A stretch of DNA of 64,000 nt, taken from contig JAEEVF010000001.1 in NCBI GenBank assembly GCA_016290775.1, positions 1-64,000 of the forward strand. Reading direction: 5' to 3'. The notes beneath the pieces are model-generated. The model had not been told where the DNA came from and did not search any database. It worked only from the letters and a program-made list of their open reading frames with translations. Source of the DNA: Acetatifactor sp. Lineage in GTDB: Bacteria > Bacillota > Clostridia > Lachnospirales > Lachnospiraceae. Shown piece after piece: positions 24,323 to 32,030 of the stretch. The translations under genes were made by a program, and so were the position numbers. The first letter of the stretch is position 1. Every line of letters begins with the position of its first letter.

Positions 24323-25297
24323 ATGCAGAGTACCCTGCGAGGGAAAGACAATAGAATAGGGATTATCTGCTGCTGCATGCTCTGCCTGCTTTTGGCGGGC
24401 TGTAGTCTGTTGCTTTCTTCCTGCGGTGAGGAGCAAAAGCCCAAGGGAAGAATGGTTCAGGTCAATTATCTTTCCAGTGATGAGACGGGCATTGAGATCC
24501 ATGAGTACGACAAGCCTTCCGGCGATGCGTTGGAGCAGGTGCGTACGCTCATGAATTATCTGGGGGCGACCCCGGAAAATCTCGCCTTCAAGTCGCCGCT
24601 TGCCATGGGCTTTCAGGTGCTTGGCGTGGAATATCAGGACGGAAGCCTTGTCCTTAACATGGATGAGGAGTATCTGAAACTAAGCGCGACGACGGAGGTT
24701 TTGGTGCGCGCGGCCATTGTGCGTACGCTTTTGCAGGCGGACGGCGTTTCGCGCATGCAGATACTGGTTGCGGGCAATCAGCTGATGGATGCGGCAGGAG
24801 AGCTGGTGGGCTGGATGACGGCCGATCAGTTCATCCATAACGACGGCAGCGAGATCAATACCTATGAGCAAGTCCGCGTAAAGCTTTATTTTGCAAATGA
24901 GTCGGGCGATCACCTGGTGGCGGCATATCGTGAGAAGTTTTATTCCACGAACACGCCGCTTGAGCGCTTTGTCGTGGATGAGATCCTGTCGGGACCCAGC
25001 GGTACGATTGCGGGGCTATATGCTTCCGTGAACGGGGACACGAAGATCCTGAGCGTTATGACAAAGGACGGCATCTGTTACGTGAACTTCGATGCGAAGT
25101 TCCTTGAAGCGACGGGCAACGTTACCATGGAGGTTGCGATCTATTCCATCGTCAACTCATTGACGGAGCTGCCCAACATTCATCACGTGCAGATTTTGGT
25201 CAATGGTGAGATCCCGGACGTCTTCCCGCAGGCAGTGTTTGAAAAGAATATGGATATGGTGACGCTGCTGGAACAGACGCCGGAGCCGAATTCGTAA
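24323..25297 (+). CDS. GerMN-domain lipoprotein
   Basis: 324 residues with lipobox LLAGC (Cys27). Two GerMN repeats are visible, each containing the hydrophobic strand-helix pattern GVEYQDGSLVLNMDEEYL and TKDGICYVNFDAKFLE. The family includes sporulation/germination protein GerM and envelope lipoproteins encoded beside two-component systems in Clostridia. Starts 3 bp after the kinase. Function likely at the outer membrane face, possibly in cell-envelope remodelling; no enzymatic residue identified. Confidence 0.85.
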   Translation: MQSTLRGKDNRIGIICCCMLCLLLAGCSLLLSSCGEEQKPKGRMVQVNYLSSDETGIEIHEYDKPSGDALEQVRTLMNYLGATPENLAFKSPLAMGFQVLGVEYQDGSLVLNMDEEYLKLSATTEVLVRAAIVRTLLQADGVSRMQILVAGNQLMDAAGELVGWMTADQFIHNDGSEINTYEQVRVKLYFANESGDHLVAAYREKFYSTNTPLERFVVDEILSGPSGTIAGLYASVNGDTKILSVMTKDGICYVNFDAKFLEATGNVTMEVAIYSIVNSLTELPNIHHVQILVNGEIPDVFPQAVFEKNMDMVTLLEQTPEPNS

Positions 25298-25313
25298 GAT
25301 TTTTTAGATGCTT

Positions 25314-25386
25314 AGAAAGCGATTTGCAAAATGCTTTGAGGGCAATTTGCTAAGTGTTTTGAATGTGATTTGCAATATCTTTTGGA
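25314..25386 (+). repeat. Short imperfect tandem repeats upstream of comEC
   Basis: Three degenerate copies of a roughly 24-bp unit built around GATTTGCAAnATnnTTTG lie between the GerMN gene and comEC. They fall in an open frame that could extend comEC by 31 residues, but the ribosome site is downstream of them. Role unknown. Confidence 0.4.
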
Positions 25387-25400
25387 AAGGGGATGCGTGC

Positions 25401-27746
25401 ATGAAAAGGCCCTTATTTTGGGTCTGCGTCCTCTTGTCGGTGATCGTCGTCCTTCATTTCTTTGGAAGCGGCGCAAGCCACAGGGAGGGCATTCGCGATG
25501 CGAGCCCGCCTTCGGATCAGAAAGTGGTCTTTTCCGGAAAGGTGTGTTCGAAGGAACTTCGCGAGGACTGTGTAATCATTCTTTTGACAGATCTGTCAGC
25601 CTATCAAAATGTCGCAGCGTCGCGGCAGATCATTTCCATGTTTCATAAGACCTATACGGACCGACTTCAGTGCACGTTTGCGCTGGGGGCGGATTTTGTC
25701 ATGCCTAAAATTGGAAGCACGCTTGTCGTGGAAGGGGAATTTAGCGCTTTTCGCGAAGCAACCAATCCCGGGGAATTTAATTTGGCGGAATATTATCAAG
25801 GCAGGCAAGTGGGAGGTGCACTTTCAGACGTTGTGATCCTTTCTGAGAGCGAAAAGTATTCCGTGATCGGGGAGGCGCTGTCGAACCTTCGCGCCTATTT
25901 TTCAAAACGTCTTGCAAAGGTCTTTCCGACAAGGGATGCGGGAACGCTTCAGGCGATGCTCCTCGGGGAGCGGACAGCGCTGGATGAGGAGGTTAGAAGC
26001 CTTTATTTGGACGGGGGGATCATGCACGTGCTTTGCATCTCCGGACTTCATGTTTCCATGCTTGGACTTGGGCTTTATGAGCTTCTTAGGCGCTTTGGCG
26101 TCAAGGCGCAGGTGGCGGCGGTGGCAGCAGGCGTGGTGCTGGTCCTTTACGGCATCATGACGGGCATGAGCGTTTCGGCATGCCGCGCCATCGGCATGTT
26201 CCTTCTTCGGATGTTTGCCTCGGTCATAGGGCGGACCGTAGACCTGCTTACTTCACTTTCCGTCATGGCCCTGGTATTGCTCATGGATGCACCGTCTCTG
26301 TGCCTGAATTCAGGCTTTTGGCTCTCCTTTGGCTCCATGATGGGCGTGGGGGTGATCCTGCCGCTATGGGAAAGCATTCGAAGGGATGACATGGCCGCAC
26401 CGCTTCTTGTGCGGACTCGAAGCAGGGCGGTTCGTACCTTGTTTTTGTGGGGCGAAAAGATAGGACAGGGCGTGCGCGCAAGCCTTTCCATACTCCTTGT
26501 GACGACGCCGCTTTTGTTGTGGTTTTACTTTGAAGTTCCAGTCTATTCCACGCTTTTGAATCTTTTGGTGATCCCTGCCATGGGGCCGGTGCTTCTTTTT
26601 GGCTTTCTTGCGATGCTGATCCCGGGCCTTGGGATCCTGGGCACGGTGGACGTGGCGGCCTTTGCGCTTTTTGAGAAGCTTTGTCTGGTGGTGACAAGGC
26701 TCCCGTTCCATACCTGGAATCCAGGATGCCCGAAGTTGTGGCAGATTGCGGCTTATTATATATTGCTTACAGTCATCCTTGGGCTTTTGTGGCATACACG
26801 GAAAAAGCGCCGCGGGCTCCTTCGCTATGGCATGCTTCTTTGCATCCTTCCTTTGCTGTTGTTCCTTCTTCCCGTAAGGCACATGACTGGCGTCGTCTTT
26901 TTGGACGTGGGCCAGGGCGACAGCGTCCTGCTCCGCCTTTCTGACGGCCAGACCTATCTATATGACTGCGGAAGCGTTACCAAGGGCAAGGTAGGAGAGA
27001 AGATCCTCCTTCCCTATCTAAAGCACGAGGGCATTCATCGCCTTGACGCTGTCTTCTTGTCCCATGACGATACCGACCATGTCAGCGGCGTAAAGGAGTT
27101 GCTTCTTTTGGCAGCGCAGGAGGAGATTGCGATCGATGGGCTGTATGCTTCGGAGCTTGGGGACTTTTCGGGGGTACAGGGAGCGACGCAACGTGTTACG
27201 GGACTGCAGATGACAAGACTCTCGCAAGGAGACATGCTTGAGGGGAAGAACATCACATTGACGGTGCTGCATCCAGACACAATAAAAAAAGCCACGCTGG
27301 ACGAAAACGAGGCATCTGGCTTGGCACATGGGCTGAACACAACAAAAAGTGCTCCGCTAGATGAAAACGAGGCTTCGTTGTGCTTTTGGGTGCAGTTAAG
27401 GAATGGGAGGAATACGATGACAGTACTGCTGACCGGGGATGTGCAGGGAGCAGGTGAAGAAGGCCTGATCAACGCCCTGCAAGCTCAGAACCTTCGAAAT
27501 GTCGACATCCTGAAATGTGCCCATCACGGCTCAAAGAACGCAACCTCGGAAGCTTTTCTTTCCTGGCTCGATGCCCGCTGCGTCGTGATCTCTTGTGCCA
27601 AGAAGAATTCCTATGGACATCCCCATGCGGAACTGTTGCAACGCCTCGCCACCGAAAAATGTGACGTTTTCCGCACAGACCAACAAGGCTGTCTAACCCT
27701 CCGCCTCGCAGGGAAAGAGATCAAAGTCACGCCATTTTATGAATGA
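25401..27746 (+). CDS. comEC: DNA-uptake channel ComEC/Rec2
   Basis: 781 residues from ATG 25401 (AAAGGGG upstream). Order: short membrane helix, OB-fold-like outer region, the competence domain with many membrane helices (GGIMHVLCISGLHVSMLGLG), then a C-terminal metallo-beta-lactamase domain with LDVGQGDSVLL, metal motif LSHDDTDHVSG, LLTGD and CAHHGSKNATS. ComEC forms the inner membrane channel for single-stranded DNA; the lactamase-like domain probably degrades the other strand. A 60-bp internal direct duplication (27277-27317 versus 27337-27377; LDENEAS twice) expands a loop of the lactamase domain. Fifth gene of the comEA operon. Confidence 0.93.
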   Translation: MKRPLFWVCVLLSVIVVLHFFGSGASHREGIRDASPPSDQKVVFSGKVCSKELREDCVIILLTDLSAYQNVAASRQIISMFHKTYTDRLQCTFALGADFVMPKIGSTLVVEGEFSAFREATNPGEFNLAEYYQGRQVGGALSDVVILSESEKYSVIGEALSNLRAYFSKRLAKVFPTRDAGTLQAMLLGERTALDEEVRSLYLDGGIMHVLCISGLHVSMLGLGLYELLRRFGVKAQVAAVAAGVVLVLYGIMTGMSVSACRAIGMFLLRMFASVIGRTVDLLTSLSVMALVLLMDAPSLCLNSGFWLSFGSMMGVGVILPLWESIRRDDMAAPLLVRTRSRAVRTLFLWGEKIGQGVRASLSILLVTTPLLLWFYFEVPVYSTLLNLLVIPAMGPVLLFGFLAMLIPGLGILGTVDVAAFALFEKLCLVVTRLPFHTWNPGCPKLWQIAAYYILLTVILGLLWHTRKKRRGLLRYGMLLCILPLLLFLLPVRHMTGVVFLDVGQGDSVLLRLSDGQTYLYDCGSVTKGKVGEKILLPYLKHEGIHRLDAVFLSHDDTDHVSGVKELLLLAAQEEIAIDGLYASELGDFSGVQGATQRVTGLQMTRLSQGDMLEGKNITLTVLHPDTIKKATLDENEASGLAHGLNTTKSAPLDENEASLCFWVQLRNGRNTMTVLLTGDVQGAGEEGLINALQAQNLRNVDILKCAHHGSKNATSEAFLSWLDARCVVISCAKKNSYGHPHAELLQRLATEKCDVFRTDQQGCLTLRLAGKEIKVTPFYE

Positions 27747-27791
27747 AGGTGGGCAAAAACAAGATTCAAGATAACAAGGAGGCTAGTTCTA

Positions 27792-29006
27792 GTGTTAGAT
27801 AAATTCAATAAACCAATTGTAGTATGTTCTCACAATGTGAATCTAGATGACGACTATGTTCAGTGGATATATGATATTAAACAGCGGTTTCAGGCTGCGC
27901 AAATAAAAGCGGCTGTAAAAGTCAATTCTGAACAGCTTCTCTTTAACTGGCAATTGGGCAGGGATCTCGTGGTGCGGCGAGCCGAAGAAAAATGGGGGAA
28001 AGGTGTAGTGGAGCAAGTTAGTCTTGATTTAAATACCGCATTCCCGGATGCAAAGGGTTTCTCTGCAAGAAACCTATGGTTTATGAAACAGTGGTATTCG
28101 TTCTACGCCTTGAAAAACGAGACTGCAGGACTGATAGAAGTTCTGGAGAACAATGTCGATGCAAGCGGTATAAAACTGAAGCAAATTGCTTCAGAAATTA
28201 AGGAGCTAAAACTGAAGCAAGCTGATTCAGAAATGCTTTTTCCTGCAATTTTCGCATATGTTCCGTGGATGCATCATGTTCTTATTATACAGAAATGTAA
28301 GTCGATAGAGGAAGCCTTGTTTTATATCAGGCGCACGGTGGAGGAAGGCTTAAGCCGTAATGCACTGGATAACTGTATCCGTGCTGATATGTACCATAAG
28401 ATTGGGGCTGCGGCGACAAACTTCAGTGAGCAGCTTCCGGCACCGCAGAGTCACCTTGCCCAGGAACTCCTGAAAGAAAGCTATGACCTGGGTTTCATAA
28501 GTCTTCCAGAGGAGTATGATGAGACAGCCTTAGAGGATGCTATTGAGCAAAGAATGACGAGATTCCTGCTCGAACTTGGTGATGGATGGGCTTTTGTAGG
28601 CAGACAGAAGGAACTTATCATCGCCGGAAAAACCAGGAAGATCGATCTCCTTTTCTACCACATCTATCTGAGATGCTATGTGGTTATCGAACTGAAAGCG
28701 AAGGCATTCGAGCCTGAGTTTGCCGGAAAACTAAATTTTTACGTTAATGCTGTCAATGAACTGATCCGGCGGGAAAGTGACAATCCGTCCATTGGACTTC
28801 TGATCTGTAAAGATATGGATCGAACTGAGGTGCAGATGGCCTTTGATGGTATTACAACTCCGATGGGAGTAGCAACATACGACAATGTAAGAATCAAGGA
28901 GATTCAGGAGCACCTGCCTACCCCTGAACAGATCCAAAAGCAGATGGAGATTGCAGAAGAAGAATTTAAAATGCGTAAACGCGGAGAGGATAAGGGAAAC
29001 ATCTAA
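27792..29006 (+). CDS. YhcG/DUF1016-type PDDEXK nuclease-like protein
   Basis: 404 residues from GTG 27792, with AAGGAGG 9 bp upstream. N-terminal part (FNWQLGRDLVVRRAEEKWG, SARNLWFMKQWYSFY) matches the DUF1016 N-terminal domain; the C-terminal part has the PDDEXK-like core with GKTRKIDLLFYHIYLRCYVV followed by IELKAKAFEPEF. Members are linked to mobile DNA and recombination/defence but the exact role is not settled. Codon use is AT-richer than on either side and it separates comEC from holA, which often lie together, so it looks like an insertion. A 36-bp in-frame duplication (KLKQ-I-ASE / KLKQADSE) lies at 28172-28235. Ends 9 bp from convergent holA. Confidence 0.88.
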   Translation: MLDKFNKPIVVCSHNVNLDDDYVQWIYDIKQRFQAAQIKAAVKVNSEQLLFNWQLGRDLVVRRAEEKWGKGVVEQVSLDLNTAFPDAKGFSARNLWFMKQWYSFYALKNETAGLIEVLENNVDASGIKLKQIASEIKELKLKQADSEMLFPAIFAYVPWMHHVLIIQKCKSIEEALFYIRRTVEEGLSRNALDNCIRADMYHKIGAAATNFSEQLPAPQSHLAQELLKESYDLGFISLPEEYDETALEDAIEQRMTRFLLELGDGWAFVGRQKELIIAGKTRKIDLLFYHIYLRCYVVIELKAKAFEPEFAGKLNFYVNAVNELIRRESDNPSIGLLICKDMDRTEVQMAFDGITTPMGVATYDNVRIKEIQEHLPTPEQIQKQMEIAEEEFKMRKRGEDKGNI

Positions 29007-29015
29007 AGAAGGCCC

Positions 29016-29990
29016 TCACGTCCGGTCGCCGAGGATGATGAGTTCCACGCTGAGTTTGTCGTTCATGAGGCCCATCTTGACGTCGGCATCTGCCTGGACG
29101 CATTTTTCCAGGGCGGCGCGAAGCTCGGAAGCCTTATAGGAACTGGCCTGAGAGATATACTTGGAGACCACGAAGGGCGGCACGCCGATCTTCGTAGCGA
29201 TCTCTTTGTCGCGAAGGCCATGACTTCTAAGTTCCTTCGCCTGAAGCATGAGATTATATTGTCTCGCCAACATCGCCAGGATCTGGAGTGGCGACACCTT
29301 CAGGGCGAGCAGGTCATAATAAAGGGCAAGGGCCTCCTTCGTGCGGTGGCGCGTCGTTGCTTCCACCATGTCGAAAATGCGGTCCTGCAGCATGGTCGAA
29401 CAGATGGCATCGACGTCGGCGTTGGTCACGACGTCGCGGTCAAGACAATAGCAAATGAGCTTTTCAGTCTCGGTCTGGATGTTTTGCATGTCCGTACCAG
29501 TCTTGGAAAGGAAGTAGGTTACGGTATTCTCCGTCACCTTTTTTCCGGACTTTCCAAGGATCTGCGCAACCCAGCGCTTTAAGGTGTTCTCGTCCTGGGT
29601 CGCAAACTCGGCAACGTGCCCCTTGGAAGCAACGGTCTTATAGAGCTTGCAACGCTTGTCCACTTCGCTCTCCGAGAAGATAAAATAAGTCGATTCGTTG
29701 GGGGCGGAAAGATATTCCGCAAGCTGGTCGCCGCCGGACTTAAAAAGACCGGTGTCCTTTAGGAGGATGACGCGGCGCTCGGCCAAAAAAGGCATGGTTT
29801 CAGCAAGGTCTATGACCTCGCCGACGGGCACGTCCTTGCCTTCATAGCGGGTAAGGTTCATGTCGTCGTCTCCGGCCAGGGCCTGACGCAGCTTTTCCGT
29901 ATATTGCTGTTTTAAGTAACGCTCTTCTCCGCAAAGGAGGTAAGCGTTCACAAACGCATTTTCTTTGATCTGTTTTAGGATCGTCTGCAT
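29016..29990 (-). CDS. holA: DNA polymerase III delta subunit
   Basis: 324 residues; clamp-loader subunit that opens the sliding clamp. Start at 29990 (MQTILKQIKENAFVNAYLLC) is supported by GGAAGG upstream; the longer frame to 30176 has no conserved content and crosses the mscL promoter. Features: N-terminal YLLCGEERYLKQQY like other HolA proteins, central AAA-like fold without Walker A, and C-terminal helical collar (LALKVSPLQILAMLARQYNL). Transcribed alone on the minus strand, convergent with the PDDEXK gene and divergent from mscL. Confidence 0.93.
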   Translation of the reverse strand: MQTILKQIKENAFVNAYLLCGEERYLKQQYTEKLRQALAGDDDMNLTRYEGKDVPVGEVIDLAETMPFLAERRVILLKDTGLFKSGGDQLAEYLSAPNESTYFIFSESEVDKRCKLYKTVASKGHVAEFATQDENTLKRWVAQILGKSGKKVTENTVTYFLSKTGTDMQNIQTETEKLICYCLDRDVVTNADVDAICSTMLQDRIFDMVEATTRHRTKEALALYYDLLALKVSPLQILAMLARQYNLMLQAKELRSHGLRDKEIATKIGVPPFVVSKYISQASSYKASELRAALEKCVQADADVKMGLMNDKLSVELIILGDRT

Positions 29991-30079
29991 GCTTTTTTCC
30001 TTCCAGGGCAGTGCAAATTCTTCTCTTCCTAGTATACGCGCGGGCGAGAAAAAAAGGCAAGCATTTTTCACAAAAGACG

Positions 30080-30108
30080 TTGAGGTGCACCGCACGTTGT
30101 GATATGAT
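30080..30108 (+). promoter_or_regulatory. Predicted mscL promoter
   Basis: TTGAGG (30080-30085), 17-bp spacer, TATGAT (30103-30108). The leader that follows has an inverted repeat AAACATG/CATGTTT (about 30117-30141), which could form a small hairpin before the ribosome site. Confidence 0.6.
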
Positions 30109-30178
30109 AGACAAGGAAACATGAGTGAAAAAGCATGTTTCTTTGGGAAATCATCAAACATAAAGGGAGGAAGCAAAC

Positions 30179-30658
30179 ATGAGTAAGGGGAAAGGATTTT
30201 TTACAGAGTTTAAGAAGTTTATCCTTCGCGGCAACGTGATGGATATGGCAGTCGGCGTGATCATCGGCGGCGCGTTCACCGCGATCGTGACCTCGTTGAA
30301 TACCGACATTTTGTCGCCCATCCTTGGAATCTTTGGCAAGAGAGATTTCAGCAATCTGTTCGTTCAGCTGACCGGCAGAGAGACCATTTACAACACGCTC
30401 GCAGAGGCACAGGAAGCCGGCGTTGCAGTTTTGGCATATGGTAACTTCATCACCGCAGTGATCAACTTCCTGATCACCGCACTTGTGATCTTCTGCATCA
30501 TCAAGGGCCTCAATGCGGCAAGCGAGAAGATGAAGAAGAAAGAGGAAGCTCCTGCAGCGGCACCTACCACCAAGAAGTGCCCGTTCTGTAAGTCCGAGAT
30601 CGCTCTGGATGCAACCAGATGCCCTCATTGTACTTCCGTTCTTGAGGAGACGAAGTAA
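30179..30658 (+). CDS. mscL: Large-conductance mechanosensitive channel with C-terminal zinc ribbon
   Basis: 159 residues. The core is a classical MscL: N-terminal amphipathic helix (KGKGFFTEFKKFILRGNVMD), first helix AVGVIIGGAFTAIVTSL, second helix ITAVINFLITALVIFCII. It opens under membrane tension to release solutes in osmotic downshock. Instead of the usual C-terminal helix bundle it ends in a linker and a four-cysteine zinc ribbon (CPFC about 133-136, CPHC about 148-151) facing the cytoplasm. GGGAGGAAGC precedes the ATG. Confidence 0.95.
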   Translation: MSKGKGFFTEFKKFILRGNVMDMAVGVIIGGAFTAIVTSLNTDILSPILGIFGKRDFSNLFVQLTGRETIYNTLAEAQEAGVAVLAYGNFITAVINFLITALVIFCIIKGLNAASEKMKKKEEAPAAAPTTKKCPFCKSEIALDATRCPHCTSVLEETK

Positions 30659-30689
30659 TATATCACAGCTTGAAAGGTAAGGTAAGGCG

Positions 30690-31760
30690 ATGCGCTTTCG
30701 CTTGAAAAGATTTGGCCTTGGTCTTGCCCTGGTGCTGTTTGCCTGTCTGTTTGTCTGCGGTTGCGGCAAAAAGACGGAGAAGGTGAAGGAGGCCATGGCC
30801 CTCATTGAGGACCTGGACTATCAAGGCGCACTGGGCGTTTTGGAAGAGGCACAACAGAATAAAGAAGACCAGCGGCTGATCGATCGCGGCAAAGGGATCG
30901 CTTATCTTGGCCTTGCGCAGTATGACAAAGCCATCGAGAGCTTTCTGAGCGCGCTTTCCGGGAGCAACGGCCTGATCGAGAACGTGGATTTTGACTTGAA
31001 TTACTACCTTGCGGCGGCATATTCCGGCGCCGGCAAGTTCGAGGAAGCCAGGCAGGTCTACGGTTCCATTTTGGCGCTGAAGCCGCAGGAAAAGGATGCG
31101 TATTTCCTTCGCGGCGGCGTGGAGCTTGAACTCGATCAGTTCAATGAAGCCAAGAAGGATTATGACGTCGCCGTGTCCATGGATCCGAAGAACTACGACA
31201 GGCTCTTTGCGATCTATGAGGCATTCGCTCACTTTGGGTATAAAGCCGCCGGTCAGGAATACTTAAAGACGGCGCTGGACAATGGCGACCGGAGCCTTTC
31301 CGCCTTTGACAAGGGGCGGATCTACTACTTCATGGAGGACTATCAGCAGGCCTACGTGGAGCTGGAGGACGCGAAGTTTGACGACAAGGCGGAGAGCAGC
31401 CTTTATCTTGGCAAGGCATATGAAGCCACCGGAGATTACAACTACGCCTGCAACGTGTACCGTTCCTATCTGGACAAGCACGGAAACAGCGCGGAGATGT
31501 ACAATCAGCTCGGCATCTGCGAGATGAAGCGTGGCAATTATGAAACGGCGCTGAAGGCCTTCCAGGAAGGCTTGGTTCTCGAGGATAAGGAAATGCAACA
31601 GGTGCTTTCCTTTAACGAGATCGTGGCCTATGAATTCCTTGGTAAGTTCCAGAAGGCATCCGACCTGATGCAGGCATATCTTCGCACCTATCCCATGGAT
31701 GAGGAAGCGCTGCGAGAGGAGATCTTCTTGGCAACGCGCGCGATCACGGGCGAGGAATAA
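30690..31760 (+). CDS. TPR-repeat lipoprotein
   Basis: 356 residues; signal ending in a lipobox-like FVCGC (Cys25), then about eight tetratricopeptide-type helix pairs, e.g. IAYLGLAQYDKAIESFLSAL, YFLRGGVELELDQFNEAKKD, LGICEMKRGNYETALKAFQE. Surface-exposed protein-protein interaction scaffold; partner unknown. It lies 31 bp after mscL and is followed by a strong terminator, so it likely ends the mscL transcript. Confidence 0.88.
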   Translation: MRFRLKRFGLGLALVLFACLFVCGCGKKTEKVKEAMALIEDLDYQGALGVLEEAQQNKEDQRLIDRGKGIAYLGLAQYDKAIESFLSALSGSNGLIENVDFDLNYYLAAAYSGAGKFEEARQVYGSILALKPQEKDAYFLRGGVELELDQFNEAKKDYDVAVSMDPKNYDRLFAIYEAFAHFGYKAAGQEYLKTALDNGDRSLSAFDKGRIYYFMEDYQQAYVELEDAKFDDKAESSLYLGKAYEATGDYNYACNVYRSYLDKHGNSAEMYNQLGICEMKRGNYETALKAFQEGLVLEDKEMQQVLSFNEIVAYEFLGKFQKASDLMQAYLRTYPMDEEALREEIFLATRAITGEE

Positions 31761-31800
31761 GCCGACAAGCATTTTATTAAGAAATAAGGCAGATATATGG

Positions 31801-31833
31801 AAACGGACACCCAAAATCGGGTGTCCGTTTTTT
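31801..31833 (+). terminator. Rho-independent terminator after the TPR lipoprotein gene
   Basis: Twelve-bp perfect stem (31801-31812 with 31819-31830), loop AAAATC, T run to 31833. Confidence 0.92.
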
Positions 31834-31863
31834 GAATTGTCGCATTTATTCAGACCATTCAAA

Positions 31864-31911
31864 CCACAATATATCTGCTTATTGACGTAAAAATAACACA
31901 ATATCTTGTGG
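31864..31911 (+). promoter_or_regulatory. Tandem NrdR boxes
   Basis: ACACAATATCTTGTGG (31896-31911) is close to the palindromic NrdR consensus ACACWATATMTWGTGT. A weaker half-conserved copy CCACAATATATCTGCT begins 32 bp upstream (31864-31879), about three helix turns away, as is usual for paired NrdR boxes. They lie just upstream of the -35, so NrdR should repress nrdD when dATP is high. Confidence 0.75.
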
Positions 31912-31918
31912 ATAGGCA

Positions 31919-31948
31919 TTGACAGACACAAGTGAAAAATGGTATCAT
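31919..31948 (+). promoter_or_regulatory. Predicted nrdD promoter
   Basis: TTGACA (31919-31924), 18-bp spacer, TATCAT (31943-31948), directly beside the second NrdR box. Leader to the ATG is about 75 nt. Confidence 0.65.
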
Positions 31949-31952
31949 GGTA

Positions 31953-31995
31953 TTGCACTTCGGGAATGGGGCAGATTGCCCTAAAACCAGTGCAA
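31953..31995 (+). other. Nested hairpin in the nrdD leader
   Basis: Outer stem TTGCAC/GTGCAA (31953-31958 with 31990-31995) encloses inner stem GGGCA/TGCCC (31969-31973 with 31977-31981). It starts near the expected transcription start. No T run follows, so it is not an obvious terminator; it might stabilise the message or respond to an unknown signal. Confidence 0.4.
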
Positions 31996-32030
31996 AACAA
32001 TAGGAAAAAGCCAATTGGAGGGGTTTTAGG

